Source: Alienimonas chondri (GTDB lineage Bacteria; Planctomycetota; Planctomycetia; Planctomycetales; Planctomycetaceae). Taken from it: 33,365 nucleotides of DNA. Below the pieces are notes generated by a model. It saw only the letters and a program-made list of their open reading frames with translations, was not told where the DNA came from and searched no databases. Each line of letters begins with the position of its first letter. Position 1 is the first letter of the stretch. Location of the stretch: assembly GCF_013036045.1 (NCBI RefSeq), contig NZ_WTPX01000041.1, forward strand, positions 1 to 33,365, written 5' to 3'. Both the position numbers and the translations under genes were made by a program. Below, in pieces: positions 7,562-17,869 of this stretch.

Positions 7562-9160
7562 ATGGGGCAGATGCGGTTCACCGTCGCCCCGCCCGAGCGG
7601 CTTCGCAGTCAAGCGGAGCTGGCGGAGGTGCATGTGGTCGGGCCGGGGGAACGGGTCGAACCGGCGACAGTGACGCGCGTCGGCGACCTGCTGATCGTCG
7701 ATCGGCCCGGGACCGGCAGCGCCCGCCTGCGATGTCCGTGGCCGGTTCCCGGGTTCGGAACGCCCGTCGTGGCGACGTGCAGTTTGGCGGAACATGCCGT
7801 CGACGCGGAGCCGCATCGATTGGCGATCGAACTGGCGCGCGGCCTCGTGGGGGTGGCGCGAGAGCAAGTCGCCGCGGCCCGCCGCGCGAACGTGCTCCTC
7901 CCGCCGAAAATTCTTGAGGAACTCGGCAGGGCGTGGGGATCATTCGTTCAAGCGGCGTGCGGCGACAGCGAAGCCGAGGGCGTCGATCCTGCGGAGGCCG
8001 CGGAACGGTCCATTGTCGCGGCGTGTTCCGTGGCGGATTCCGTGGCGGCGGCTCGCGCCGACCGGCGCCTCAGCCTTCTAAAGCGACAGTCCTCCCACCC
8101 GCCGGCGTCGCTCGCGATCCGTGCCGGGCAGGGCACGGATCCACGGGAGCGTTTGCCGGCCGCGTTGTTCGGTCCGTTCCGCACCGCCGCGATCCCGGCG
8201 GGCTGGGCGTCCATCGAGCCGGTGCGCGGCCATCGAAACTGGACGGCGTTGGATGCGGCGCTCGATCGCTGCGAGGCCGTGGGCGCGGCGCCCGCCGTCG
8301 GTCCGTTACTGGACTTCAGCCCCGGCGGATTGCCCGATTGGCTTGCCGAGTATCGCGGCTCGCCGGGGAATCTGGAGAGCCTGTGCGCCGATTTCGTGGA
8401 GACCGTCATCGGTCGGATCACGGGTCGGGTGAGGACGATTGAAGTCTGCGGCGCCGCGAACATCGGCGGGGCGCTCGGCCTGGACGAGCCGACCCGATTG
8501 GGACTGGTGGCCCGCACGGTGCAGGTGGCCCGCGGCGTGGACGAAGAGAACCGATTGTTCCTGCGGATCGCCCGTCCGTTCGGGGATTATCTGGCCCGAG
8601 GGGAGCATCGGCTCGCCCCGCTGCAATTCGCGGATGCGCTGTCCCGAGCCGGCGTGGGACTGGACGGCGTCACGCTGGAATTGGCCATCGGGTTCGAGAG
8701 CGTCGGCACGCCCCCGCGGACCCTCGCCGGCTATGAGCGATTGCTGGCAGGATGGAGCAAACTCGGCGTCCCGCTGCGGATCTCGTTGGCGGTGCCGGCA
8801 ATCCCGCCCAAGTCAGGGGTTGAATCAAGCGACTGGCGTGCCGGCGGGAGTCCGGAGAAACAGGCCGAATGGATCCGCCACCACCTCCCGCTGTTCTTCG
8901 CCACGGATCCGGTCGTGGAAGTCGAATGGGCGCTTGCGCGGGACTCAGGACCGGGCAAGGCGCCCGAGCGGTTGAACGGCGGCGGTTTGCTCGCCGCGGA
9001 CGGCGCGCGACGGCCGGCGCTGGGCCAGTTCGCGGAGTTCGCTCGTCAGTTTGCCGTCGATCCGGACGCCGGCACGCACCTCGACATCGCGGTGATGGAC
9101 GACGAAACCGAGGAGTTGGGGGAACCGCCCACCTGGGCGGGCGACGCCTACGACGGCTAG
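7562..9160 (+). CDS. GH10-like TIM-barrel protein without catalytic glutamates
   Basis: A 532-residue protein without a signal peptide, so probably cytoplasmic. Residues about 1-200 are an N-terminal region, beta-rich and then helical. Residues about 205-470 follow the pattern of a family 10 glycoside hydrolase barrel: 'FGPFRTAAIPAGWASIEPVR' (start of barrel), 'ALDRCEAVGAAPAVGPLLDF', and 'TIEVCGAANIGGALGL', which corresponds to the strand that normally ends in the acid/base Glu (W-D-V-x-N-E). Here that Glu is Ala, and the later strand that normally carries the nucleophile (I-T-E-L-D) reads 'LRISLAVP'. Xylanase activity is therefore unlikely; similar planctomycete proteins are annotated as endo-xylanase-like, but their role is not established. 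The ATG at 7562 is preferred over one at 7571 because of the upstream -10-like hexamer. The fold assignment is by pattern only. Confidence 0.75.
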   Translation: MGQMRFTVAPPERLRSQAELAEVHVVGPGERVEPATVTRVGDLLIVDRPGTGSARLRCPWPVPGFGTPVVATCSLAEHAVDAEPHRLAIELARGLVGVAREQVAAARRANVLLPPKILEELGRAWGSFVQAACGDSEAEGVDPAEAAERSIVAACSVADSVAAARADRRLSLLKRQSSHPPASLAIRAGQGTDPRERLPAALFGPFRTAAIPAGWASIEPVRGHRNWTALDAALDRCEAVGAAPAVGPLLDFSPGGLPDWLAEYRGSPGNLESLCADFVETVIGRITGRVRTIEVCGAANIGGALGLDEPTRLGLVARTVQVARGVDEENRLFLRIARPFGDYLARGEHRLAPLQFADALSRAGVGLDGVTLELAIGFESVGTPPRTLAGYERLLAGWSKLGVPLRISLAVPAIPPKSGVESSDWRAGGSPEKQAEWIRHHLPLFFATDPVVEVEWALARDSGPGKAPERLNGGGLLAADGARRPALGQFAEFARQFAVDPDAGTHLDIAVMDDETEELGEPPTWAGDAYDG

Positions 9161-9248
9161 TCGGCGCAGCCGTCGAACGGGCGGCGTCGAGCCGGGCGCC
9201 TCGAGACTGCGGCCCCCCGGGCGGGTATGCTTCCGGCCCGCGACCCCG

Positions 9249-12200
9249 ATGGAATCCGCGATGCCCCGCCGACGCCCGTTTTCCCGCGGTTCCGCCCGCG
9301 ACCCGCGCCGGTTCTCGATCCCGTTCGCCGCCGCGTCGCTTCTGGGAGTCATCCTCCTGCCGACGGTCGCCCAGCCGCGAAATATTCAGGGCCTCGAAGA
9401 TCGCGACGGTCAGAACTTCGAAGATCCCGGCGCCGGATTTACGGCGCCTCCGCTGTTCCACCTCGATCGGGCAGCACTTCGGCAGATCGAGCTGAGCCGC
9501 CGCGCCCAGAAGGCGGGTCGCGTGGACGAAGCGGCCGCCCTCGCCGAACTGGCAACGAACGCCGAGTTCGATTCCGTGATGCCGGACGGCACGCCGGTGC
9601 AGGTCGCCGCCGCGGACGTCCTGCACCGCGCCGCCTCGGAAGCGGAGGCGATCGTCGAGCTTCGCCTCGGCGTCGCCGCGGAGGACGCCTTCGAAGCCGC
9701 GTTCGGAAGCGGCGATCCTCAGCGCTTCGCGGCGATCGCGGCCCGCTTTCCCGGCACGATCGCCGGCCGTCGAGCCGAGGCCCGCGTCGCCGACCTCGCC
9801 ATGGATCGCGGCGAGTTCGAGATCGCCGCCCGGCTGTACGCTCAACTGGCAGAGCGTTCCGCCACACGTCCCGTCGATCAAAACCGTTGGCGGATGAAGG
9901 CGGCGACGGCCTATCAACGAGCCGGGAAGGGCGGCCGGGCAGATGCGTTGGTCCGGCGAGTTCCAGTCGCGGATCGTGCCGCATTCCTCAATGCCCTGTT
10001 CCCCCAGTCGAACGCGAACGCCGACGACCCCGCTGCGGTTCTCGCGGCGTTGGGCCGGGGCGCTGCGCCGCCCGAGGCGCTGCCGGAGTGGCCGTTGGTG
10101 GGTCGCCTGCCGGGCCGTGGACTGACGTTGCCGGGGGGCGATCCGCCGGAGCGGGTGAACGCGGTCGGCGGTCCGCTCTGGACGATGAACCTCACTGACG
10201 AGATCCCCCCGACCGGGGCGGACGGTCCCGGACGGGTGATCGCTTCGACCGTTCATCGCGATCGGATGGGGCGGGGCGAATCGATGTGGCCCGCGGCTCG
10301 CCCGCTCGCGCTCCGCGAACCGGGCGGGGGAGACTCCGTGGAAGACGTGACGGTCGTCTTCACCTCGCCGTCCGGCCTGACGGCGGCGGACGCCGCGACG
10401 GGCGAGGTGCGATGGAGGAGCGGGCTGATGCTCGATTCCGAGTTCTATCAACTCACGCGCGGCGAGGAGGAAGCGACGCTCAGCGACCGCGGCCGCGGAG
10501 CGATCACCGGGCTGCGGAACCTGCACGAGGAACGCGGCTATCGGGACGCCGCTTCGGGCGCCCTGTCCGCGGACGATCGGCACGTCTACGCGGTGCGCAA
10601 CGTCGATCTTCCCAAATTGATTCTGGACCCGGACTTCAATGCGCTGATCTCCAACGGCGTCGATCTCGCCCGCCGCAACCGGGTCAACCGACTGGTCGCC
10701 TACGACCGTCAGACGGGCCGGATCGCCTGGACGGTCGGCGGCACGTTTACGAGCTTCAATTTCGAAGGACCGGAGAATCCGACGGACGAGGCGTTCTTCT
10801 GCGGCCCGCCCCTGCCGACGCCCCACGGTTTGGCCGTGATCGCGGAGACCGGCGGCGTTCTGCGACTGCTGGTTCTCGATCCGGACGACGGTGCCGTGCG
10901 ACGGGTGATGCCGATCGCGGTTCCCGCGCTGCCGACCTTCGAACCGCCTCGCTGGCGATTGGCGGGGTTGGGCGTCTCGGCGGCGGCGGGGCTATGGATC
11001 GTGCCCACCTCCGCCAGCGGCGTCGCGGCGGTCGATCCGCTTACCGGGGACTTTGTTTGGACCTATCGGTACGTCTCGGCGGTGCAGGTCGAAGACGGAC
11101 CGCCGGTCCCGCGGCGGGCATCGCTGTCCGCCTCGGAGGACGATCAGCCCAAATGGGTCGATCACCCGCCGAAGATCGTCGCCGACCGCGTGCTGCTCAC
11201 GCCGAGGGATTCGGAAGAACTGCACTGCCTCGATCTGGCGACTGGCGAGCCGATCTGGACCCGCCCGCGGGGCGCCGGCCGACAGGTGGCCGCCGTGGTT
11301 TCCGCAACTGACGCGGACGCCGCCGCGGATGGCATCGGCGCCCGCGGTGACGGCGATCCTCTCACGGTCCTCGTGGTGGGCGACGACGGCGTCCGCGGCT
11401 TGGCGCTCTCGGACGGAATCGAGCGATGGTTCACGCCGCTGCCCGCCGCCGTCGGCGATGCGACGCTCGCCGGGGACGCGCTCCTCGTCCCGCTCTCGGA
11501 TGACACGATCGTCGCCCTGAGGCCGGAAGACGGGAGCGTGCTGAATCGACTGCCGGCCAGCGGCGGGGCGGGGAACCTGATCGCCGCTGGCGGACGTTTG
11601 ATCAGTCAAACGCCGACCGAAGTCGGGGCGTTCCGCACCCGGACGGAGACCGACGCGGCGATTCAAGCCGCGTTCGCGGAGGCAGACGCAGAGCGGGCGC
11701 TCTCGCCGGCGCTGCTCCTCCGGGCCGGCCTCGCGCTGCAGGATGGCCGCCACGCCGACGGCGTCGCCGACTTGATCGCCGCCGCCACCGCCTCCGCCCC
11801 GGCGGGAAACGCGGGGGTGGCGGCGCGCCTCGCGGCGAGCCGTGCGCGGGATCGCCTGTCCGAGGTGCTGGCGGACGGGCTGCGTCGAGACTTTGCAACC
11901 TTCGATCCCTTATTTCGCACAGCCGCGAAGGTGCTGGGCAATCCGCCCACGGGCAAGGTCGCCCGCGCCTACGTTGACGGTCTGACCGATTCCGGCCGTC
12001 TGGCGGAGGCCTTTCGCACCCTCGCCCGGCTCGAAGACGGCGCCGCGCGGCCCGACGTCACCGCGGTTGCCTGGGCGCGTCCTCGGCTGCCGCGACTGTT
12101 CCTCGCGGCGGACCAATCGGTGCGAGGTGGAATGGTCAAGGATGTGGCCGACCTCTACGCGGCGGCGACCGACGGGGACTCGCTGGAAGCCTTCGCCGGC

Positions 12201-13949
12201 AGATTTGGTCGCCTGTGCAGCACGCCGGAGTGGCGCAGCGCGGCGCCGCCGTTGAAGGACGCCGTCGATCTGACCGACGCAGCGCTGCGACGTGCCGCCG
12301 CGATGCAGCGGGAGAACCGGAAATCGACGCCGCTCGCGGCCGCGCGGCTGTTGCGCTGGGCGGCGTCCCGTCCCGGAGCGGCGCCCGCCGATGAGACGCT
12401 CGCGGAGATCTACGCGTCCGCGGGCGCCTCGTCAGCCGCTGCGTATCTCCGCGGGCAGCCTGTGTCCGACCCCCTCCAAGGTCGACGGCTGGCAGTCGCC
12501 GAGGCCGACGATCGCGGGCGGGTGCCGGCGATGGTGCGGATCCCGGTCGGCTCGCTTCCGCCTTGGGAGACGGGCGGACGGCTGACGGGCGACAACGTCG
12601 GGCCGCACCTCCGCTGGCAAACCGACGACGGTCGGCTGGCGTTTTCTCACATCCTGCTCGGCGGACCGCCCCGTAGCGGGTCGCGGGCGATGTGGGACGG
12701 ACACCTACTGGTCGCCGGCCTCGGCGATCGCATCGTCGCATTGGACACGCTCACCCGGTCGGGAACGCCGGAGCCGCTTTGGAGAGGGAGAATTACGCGA
12801 AACGTCATCTCGGACGGACCGTTCTTCGTGCCTTCGGATTTCGATGCGGCGACCGCTCGCGGGAGCCGGTTCGACGGACCGGCGGTCCTCACGCCGCGTC
12901 AACTGGTCGTCCGGACCGGTTCGACGCTCACGGCCCGGCACCCGCTGACCTCGCAAATGCTCTGGCGACGCACCGGCCTGCCGTCGCAGGCTCGCGTGAT
13001 CGGCGACGATCGGTCGATCATCGTCCTCCCGCTCGGTGGGGACCGGGCAACGCGGCTGTCCGCGGACGACGGGTCGGAAATCGGCCTGGTCGACGTCGGT
13101 CCGGCCGGCGATCGCTGGCTGGAGCGCGGAACGCGCATTTGGTCGCGATCGTTCGAGAACGGAGCAGAGCCCCGAATCACGGTATCCTGCATAGACGTCG
13201 CCGGCGCCGCGGATGACGGGGTCCCGGATGATGGAGCCGAGCCGTCGGCGGCTCCGCGGACCGTGTGGTCCCGGTCATTCTCCCCGGATGCCGTGTTCGC
13301 TCCGAACGATGCCGCGACGCACCTCACGGTCGCGACGCCGGATCGGCGGGCCGTCGTTCTCGATCTTGAGACGGGGGAGGACGTGGAATCCGCCGATCTC
13401 GGGCCCGGCCCGGCTGCGGCCTCCGTGTGGGGCGAACGCAGCTTGGACGGTTGGACCGTGATCGTGTCGGACGAGCCGGATGCTCGGGCCGAACGTCTGT
13501 TGGACCCGTTCGGCCGTCGGGCGCCGGAGGCGACGGAGTCGTTCGCGTACGGCCTCAAAGCCGGCCGCGTGCTTTGGTCGCGGTCGGTCAGCGGGTTGCC
13601 GGGCAGCGTGTGGCAGCCGCCGAGGCTGCCGATTCTCGCGCTGCCGGGACGAACGCGAGAGGACGACGGAGGTTCGCCCTATGGCCGGCAGTTCACGCTC
13701 ACGCTGATCGATACTCGGAACGGAGCGGAGCTGGCCGAGGTCGAAAACCACGCCCCGCTCACGCCGATTGACTGGGAGATCGGACCGGCCGGCCCCTGGT
13801 TCGTCGACGGTTCCCCCAGCGAAGCCATCGACGTGCGACTGCGGACGCGCGGCCCGGATCTGTCAGTTCGCGTGCTCGACGAACCGCTCGCCGAACCGGC
13901 CCGTGCGACTCCGCCCTCCCCGAAAGGGGAGCCGAGCGAAGGATCGTGA
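9249..13949 (+). CDS. Giant secreted PQQ-like double beta-propeller protein
   Basis: A 1566-residue protein. The N-terminus has a basic Arg-rich stretch and a hydrophobic segment (about residues 22-42), consistent with export; a second ATG at 9261 is an alternative start. Residues about 60-260 are helical and Ala-rich, TPR-like. Residues about 360-770 form a first PQQ-type propeller, seen from blades such as 'LTAADAATGEVRW', 'LVAYDRQTGRIAW', 'GVAAVDPLTGDFVWTYRY' and 'ELHCLDLATGEPIW'. Residues about 800-1090 are again helical. Residues about 1150-1530 form a second propeller, for example 'LTARHPLTSQMLWRR', 'AVVLDLETGEDVESADL' and 'AYGLKAGRVLWSRS'. No heme (CxxCH) or clear quinoprotein active site is evident, so a structural or binding role is more likely than dehydrogenase activity. 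It follows the GH10-like gene by 88 nt. Confidence 0.9.
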   Translation: MESAMPRRRPFSRGSARDPRRFSIPFAAASLLGVILLPTVAQPRNIQGLEDRDGQNFEDPGAGFTAPPLFHLDRAALRQIELSRRAQKAGRVDEAAALAELATNAEFDSVMPDGTPVQVAAADVLHRAASEAEAIVELRLGVAAEDAFEAAFGSGDPQRFAAIAARFPGTIAGRRAEARVADLAMDRGEFEIAARLYAQLAERSATRPVDQNRWRMKAATAYQRAGKGGRADALVRRVPVADRAAFLNALFPQSNANADDPAAVLAALGRGAAPPEALPEWPLVGRLPGRGLTLPGGDPPERVNAVGGPLWTMNLTDEIPPTGADGPGRVIASTVHRDRMGRGESMWPAARPLALREPGGGDSVEDVTVVFTSPSGLTAADAATGEVRWRSGLMLDSEFYQLTRGEEEATLSDRGRGAITGLRNLHEERGYRDAASGALSADDRHVYAVRNVDLPKLILDPDFNALISNGVDLARRNRVNRLVAYDRQTGRIAWTVGGTFTSFNFEGPENPTDEAFFCGPPLPTPHGLAVIAETGGVLRLLVLDPDDGAVRRVMPIAVPALPTFEPPRWRLAGLGVSAAAGLWIVPTSASGVAAVDPLTGDFVWTYRYVSAVQVEDGPPVPRRASLSASEDDQPKWVDHPPKIVADRVLLTPRDSEELHCLDLATGEPIWTRPRGAGRQVAAVVSATDADAAADGIGARGDGDPLTVLVVGDDGVRGLALSDGIERWFTPLPAAVGDATLAGDALLVPLSDDTIVALRPEDGSVLNRLPASGGAGNLIAAGGRLISQTPTEVGAFRTRTETDAAIQAAFAEADAERALSPALLLRAGLALQDGRHADGVADLIAAATASAPAGNAGVAARLAASRARDRLSEVLADGLRRDFATFDPLFRTAAKVLGNPPTGKVARAYVDGLTDSGRLAEAFRTLARLEDGAARPDVTAVAWARPRLPRLFLAADQSVRGGMVKDVADLYAAATDGDSLEAFAGRFGRLCSTPEWRSAAPPLKDAVDLTDAALRRAAAMQRENRKSTPLAAARLLRWAASRPGAAPADETLAEIYASAGASSAAAYLRGQPVSDPLQGRRLAVAEADDRGRVPAMVRIPVGSLPPWETGGRLTGDNVGPHLRWQTDDGRLAFSHILLGGPPRSGSRAMWDGHLLVAGLGDRIVALDTLTRSGTPEPLWRGRITRNVISDGPFFVPSDFDAATARGSRFDGPAVLTPRQLVVRTGSTLTARHPLTSQMLWRRTGLPSQARVIGDDRSIIVLPLGGDRATRLSADDGSEIGLVDVGPAGDRWLERGTRIWSRSFENGAEPRITVSCIDVAGAADDGVPDDGAEPSAAPRTVWSRSFSPDAVFAPNDAATHLTVATPDRRAVVLDLETGEDVESADLGPGPAAASVWGERSLDGWTVIVSDEPDARAERLLDPFGRRAPEATESFAYGLKAGRVLWSRSVSGLPGSVWQPPRLPILALPGRTREDDGGSPYGRQFTLTLIDTRNGAELAEVENHAPLTPIDWEIGPAGPWFVDGSPSEAIDVRLRTRGPDLSVRVLDEPLAEPARATPPSPKGEPSEGS

Positions 13950-14001
13950 CCGCCGGTCGATCAGCGGGGACCGCTCGCAGCGATGGTCGTCCCGCGATCC
14001 G

Positions 14002-14030
14002 TTGACGCTGCGACAAGCCGGCTTTAGCGT
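14002..14030 (+). promoter_or_regulatory. Candidate sigma70-type promoter
   Basis: TTGACG (five of six to the -35 consensus) at 14002-14007 and TAGCGT (three of six to the -10) at 14025-14030 are separated by 17 nt. The pair lies about 41 nt before the start of the sugar isomerase gene. The -35 is good but the -10 is weak. Confidence 0.35.
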
Positions 14031-14071
14031 GCCGAGCCGTTCGCCCGTTCACTTCTCGTCAGGTTTCTCCG

Positions 14072-15103
<1,032 letters not shown>

Positions 15104-15128
15104 GCCTTTCGGAACGTCGGCTCCGGCC

Positions 15129-16493
15129 TCAGGCGGCGTGCTCGAAGGACACGTCGTCGGGGGCCGGATACGCCTTCAGCGCCTCCCGAACCGCCGTTAG
15201 CCCGAGACGAATGCGGCGGCGATCCCGGGCTTCCGGCAACGCGGCTTCGGCGCCGCGGACGACCATCTCCGCCTGTCGGTACACGATGTCGGCGTCGTCT
15301 TGCGCCGAGAGACACGCGGCGATCCGGCCCAGGCTGCGCAGCAGGCAGAGATTCACCAACAGACTACCGCCGCAGTACTGACGGATCGGATCGAACGCTT
15401 CGCCCATCGCCTCCTCGAACGTCACCGGCCGGGCGAGCAGACGCAGGGCGTCGGAATCGTCATACCGGCGCGGGCTGGGTCGATCGCGCATCGCCATCCG
15501 GGCCAGACCCACGCCGAGGGCGTCGACGCAGTATGTCGCGGTGTACGGATCGTTGATGCCGGGGGACAGCGCCCGCACGGCGATCTCCGCGAGTTCCGAA
15601 ATCGTGCAGCGGACGTCCTGCCGCGGCGTACGGTCCCGACCGATCACGACGGCTTCCTGGATCGTGCGATCGCAGTCTGCTTCCGCGTCCTCGCCCGTCG
15701 GGCGGGGTCGCACATGCGCGATCGGCAACAGCTCCGAGACGAAATCACCGGGGCGGTGTAGCAGTTCGATCGTGACGTCCGCGTCGATCGCCCAGTCCAT
15801 CAGGGCTTGTTCGTTGATCCCCTGCAGATACCCGTTTTTCGGGGCCTTCACGACGTACGGCTCCCCCTGAAGTCGCCCGCCGGCCCCGCGGTGCGATTCA
15901 TCGACGTCCGCTTCCGCCGTGCCGATCTTCTCGGGGAACAACCGGTCGACGGACTCGTCCAGCGAGTTCGCCACGTCCCGTACGATGTGCGAAGGCTGCA
16001 CCGCCCGCGCCGTGTGATGAACGAAGTAGACCAGGATGCAGAGGTCGAAGATGGCCAGAACCACCGCCGCCAGCACGGAGACATGCGGCACCACGGCGCC
16101 GGCCTCCAGGCCGCGGATCAGGCGCAGCACCAGCAGGCAATACACGCTGGTGCCGACGAACGCCCCCAACGTGACTTGGGTGACGCTGTCCTCCATAAAC
16201 GTGCGGATCAGCCGCGGTCCGAACTGCGAACTGGTCAGGCTGAGCGTGACCATCGTGATGCTGAACACCACGCCGGTGACCGTCACGCTGGCCCCCGCGA
16301 TGGTCGAGACGGTCGTCTGCCCGGCGGAGACCGTCGTCGCCAGCCACGCCGACTTCTGGGCGACGGAATCGCCCATCCGCGAGTCCGTCCACGGCAGCAC
16401 GAACGCCAGCAGGGCGGCCGCGACCATCATCAGCCCGGGAATGAACCAGAAGCTGCCGCGGAAGCGGTCCCAGAGGTGAATGAGGCGGGTCAA
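15129..16493 (-). CDS. DUF2254 family membrane protein
   Basis: A 454-residue inner-membrane protein. Four hydrophobic segments are visible at about residues 15-35, 63-86, 107-125 and 137-160. A soluble C-terminal region follows, containing 'LSPGINDPYTATYCVDAL', a hallmark of DUF2254. The family has no established function. The start is TTG at 16493, overlapping the TGA stop of the upstream DUF457 gene by 4 nt (TTGA). The next Met is at residue 22, inside the first membrane segment, so the TTG is the only start that leaves the protein whole. The overlap strongly suggests translational coupling with the DUF457 gene. Its 3' end converges with the sugar isomerase gene, leaving 25 nt between them. 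Confidence 0.9.
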   Translation of the reverse strand: MTRLIHLWDRFRGSFWFIPGLMMVAAALLAFVLPWTDSRMGDSVAQKSAWLATTVSAGQTTVSTIAGASVTVTGVVFSITMVTLSLTSSQFGPRLIRTFMEDSVTQVTLGAFVGTSVYCLLVLRLIRGLEAGAVVPHVSVLAAVVLAIFDLCILVYFVHHTARAVQPSHIVRDVANSLDESVDRLFPEKIGTAEADVDESHRGAGGRLQGEPYVVKAPKNGYLQGINEQALMDWAIDADVTIELLHRPGDFVSELLPIAHVRPRPTGEDAEADCDRTIQEAVVIGRDRTPRQDVRCTISELAEIAVRALSPGINDPYTATYCVDALGVGLARMAMRDRPSPRRYDDSDALRLLARPVTFEEAMGEAFDPIRQYCGGSLLVNLCLLRSLGRIAACLSAQDDADIVYRQAEMVVRGAEAALPEARDRRRIRLGLTAVREALKAYPAPDDVSFEHAA

Positions 16494-17764
16494 CGAGGCG
16501 TGCTCTGCGGCGAAGGGAAGATCGTTCTTAGTGTGTCAGGACGCTCCGACAAGGCCGAAGCAGTTCCTTCCGCCCGACCGCTGAACGGAACCGCGATCCG
16601 CAACTCGCTCCAGTCGTCGGCGTCCGCCCCGCAGCGGGCGTCGCCCATGACGAATTCGCCCTCCTGACCGGGCGTCGAGTCGTCTTGCTCCGTGATCCGC
16701 CAGCCGCCGATGTGGAATCGGGCGAAGGCTTTCCAAGCGATCACTTTAGGATCCTCCTCGAGACCGCGTCGTTCTGCCTCTCCGGGGCTCCGCGAGAGGC
16801 AATCTCGATGAACGTAGCCCCCGGTCAGTCCGTCCCAATCGCCGTAGCAGACGTTGGCGAGCACGTCCCGACCCGAGGGACCGACGGTCATCACCGAGGA
16901 CATCACGCGCCTCCGCCACGGCACGCCGGGGACCGGCATCGCACCCAGTGCGTCGATCCGGTCGGAGTCGTACCTCTGGGAAAGGACCGGGCCGGCGAGC
17001 GCCGCCCCCACCGCCTGGACGGACCAGTAAGCGTTCGCCACGAGATACAACCCGATCAGCGATGCAGCGATCAGCGGGGCGAACCGCCATCGGCCCCACC
17101 ACCGCAACAGAGCGACTTCAATCACCCCGGTCGCCCAGCCTACCGCCACCCACGACGGACATTGCTCCTTCCAGCAGGCGCCGGCGACCACCAGCGTCGC
17201 GGCGAACGTCAGGGCGTACCACCACCACTTCGTCCGGCCGAAGCGCCGGGTTCCGCAGACGAGCGCCCCGCCGAGCATCAGCCAGACCCACGGATCGACG
17301 ATGAACACGCGGTCGCCGTAGTACCACGTCTTGTCCCACGGATAGAACGGCCGCACGCCGTAGCTGTTCCACCAATCCATGAACAGGTGCGAGCCGACGC
17401 CCAGCGCCGCGACGTCTAGCCCCCGCCGCAGCGTGAAGCCGGCGAACCAGCCAGCCGTGCATCGGCAGCGGGCCAGCAGCCAGAGCAGCGCTGTGAACGT
17501 GACCGCCTCCGCGGCAATGCCGACCAGGCTGTGACTCCACCCGCGATGGTGCAGCAGATAGGCCGCCTTGTCGCCCAGCGGCGGAGGCCAGAGAACCAAC
17601 GCTTCAAAGTCCGGCAGGTTCGCCGCGACCACGGCGGACCAGGTGAGCCAGCGGCCGGGGCGGACGGAGTCGGGATCGAGCGGTTCATCCCGCTCGCCGG
17701 CCCAGCGGTCGGGCAATGTGCGGGCGATCAGGGCGCCGGTGAGGGCGTGCGTGAGGTTGTCCAT
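16490..17764 (-). CDS. DUF457/YdjM-type membrane-bound metal-dependent hydrolase
   Basis: A 424-residue membrane protein. The N-terminus carries the conserved 'MDNLTHALTGALIARTLP' block, followed by 'ANLPDFEAL', 'LLHHRGWSHSLVG' and 'GSHLFMDWWNSYGVRPFYPW'. These His/Asp-rich motifs define the LexA-binding, YdjM-like family of predicted membrane metal-dependent hydrolases. About six to seven hydrophobic segments lie between residues 45 and 270. A soluble C-terminal region of about 140 residues is less conserved. The ATG at 17764 is chosen because the family begins with this M-D-N-x-T-H sequence; a start 10 codons earlier is possible but unlikely. The substrate is unknown. It overlaps the following DUF2254 gene by 4 nt. 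Confidence 0.9.
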   Translation of the reverse strand: MDNLTHALTGALIARTLPDRWAGERDEPLDPDSVRPGRWLTWSAVVAANLPDFEALVLWPPPLGDKAAYLLHHRGWSHSLVGIAAEAVTFTALLWLLARCRCTAGWFAGFTLRRGLDVAALGVGSHLFMDWWNSYGVRPFYPWDKTWYYGDRVFIVDPWVWLMLGGALVCGTRRFGRTKWWWYALTFAATLVVAGACWKEQCPSWVAVGWATGVIEVALLRWWGRWRFAPLIAASLIGLYLVANAYWSVQAVGAALAGPVLSQRYDSDRIDALGAMPVPGVPWRRRVMSSVMTVGPSGRDVLANVCYGDWDGLTGGYVHRDCLSRSPGEAERRGLEEDPKVIAWKAFARFHIGGWRITEQDDSTPGQEGEFVMGDARCGADADDWSELRIAVPFSGRAEGTASALSERPDTLRTIFPSPQSTPR

Positions 17765-17811
17765 CGCAGGACAGTGTGCGGCCCGCGATCGCACGCCGGT
17801 AGCGGTCCGTC

Positions 17812-17840
17812 TTCACCGCACCCGGCGGCGGCTCTACGAT
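17812..17840 (+). promoter_or_regulatory. Candidate promoter of the DUF1570 gene
   Basis: TTCACC at 17812-17817 and TACGAT at 17835-17840 (each four of six to consensus) are 17 nt apart. They lie in the 105-nt region between divergent genes and about 30 nt before the GTG at 17870. Confidence 0.35.
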
Positions 17841-17858
17841 CGGGGTCCGCCGTCGCTC

Positions 17859-17863
17859 AGGAG
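17859..17863 (+). promoter_or_regulatory. Ribosome binding site supporting the GTG start at 17870
   Basis: AGGAG lies 6 nt before the GTG at 17870. Shine-Dalgarno sequences are rare in this window, so this one helps decide the start of the DUF1570 gene over in-frame codons far upstream. Confidence 0.55.
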
Positions 17864-17869
17864 TTCGCC

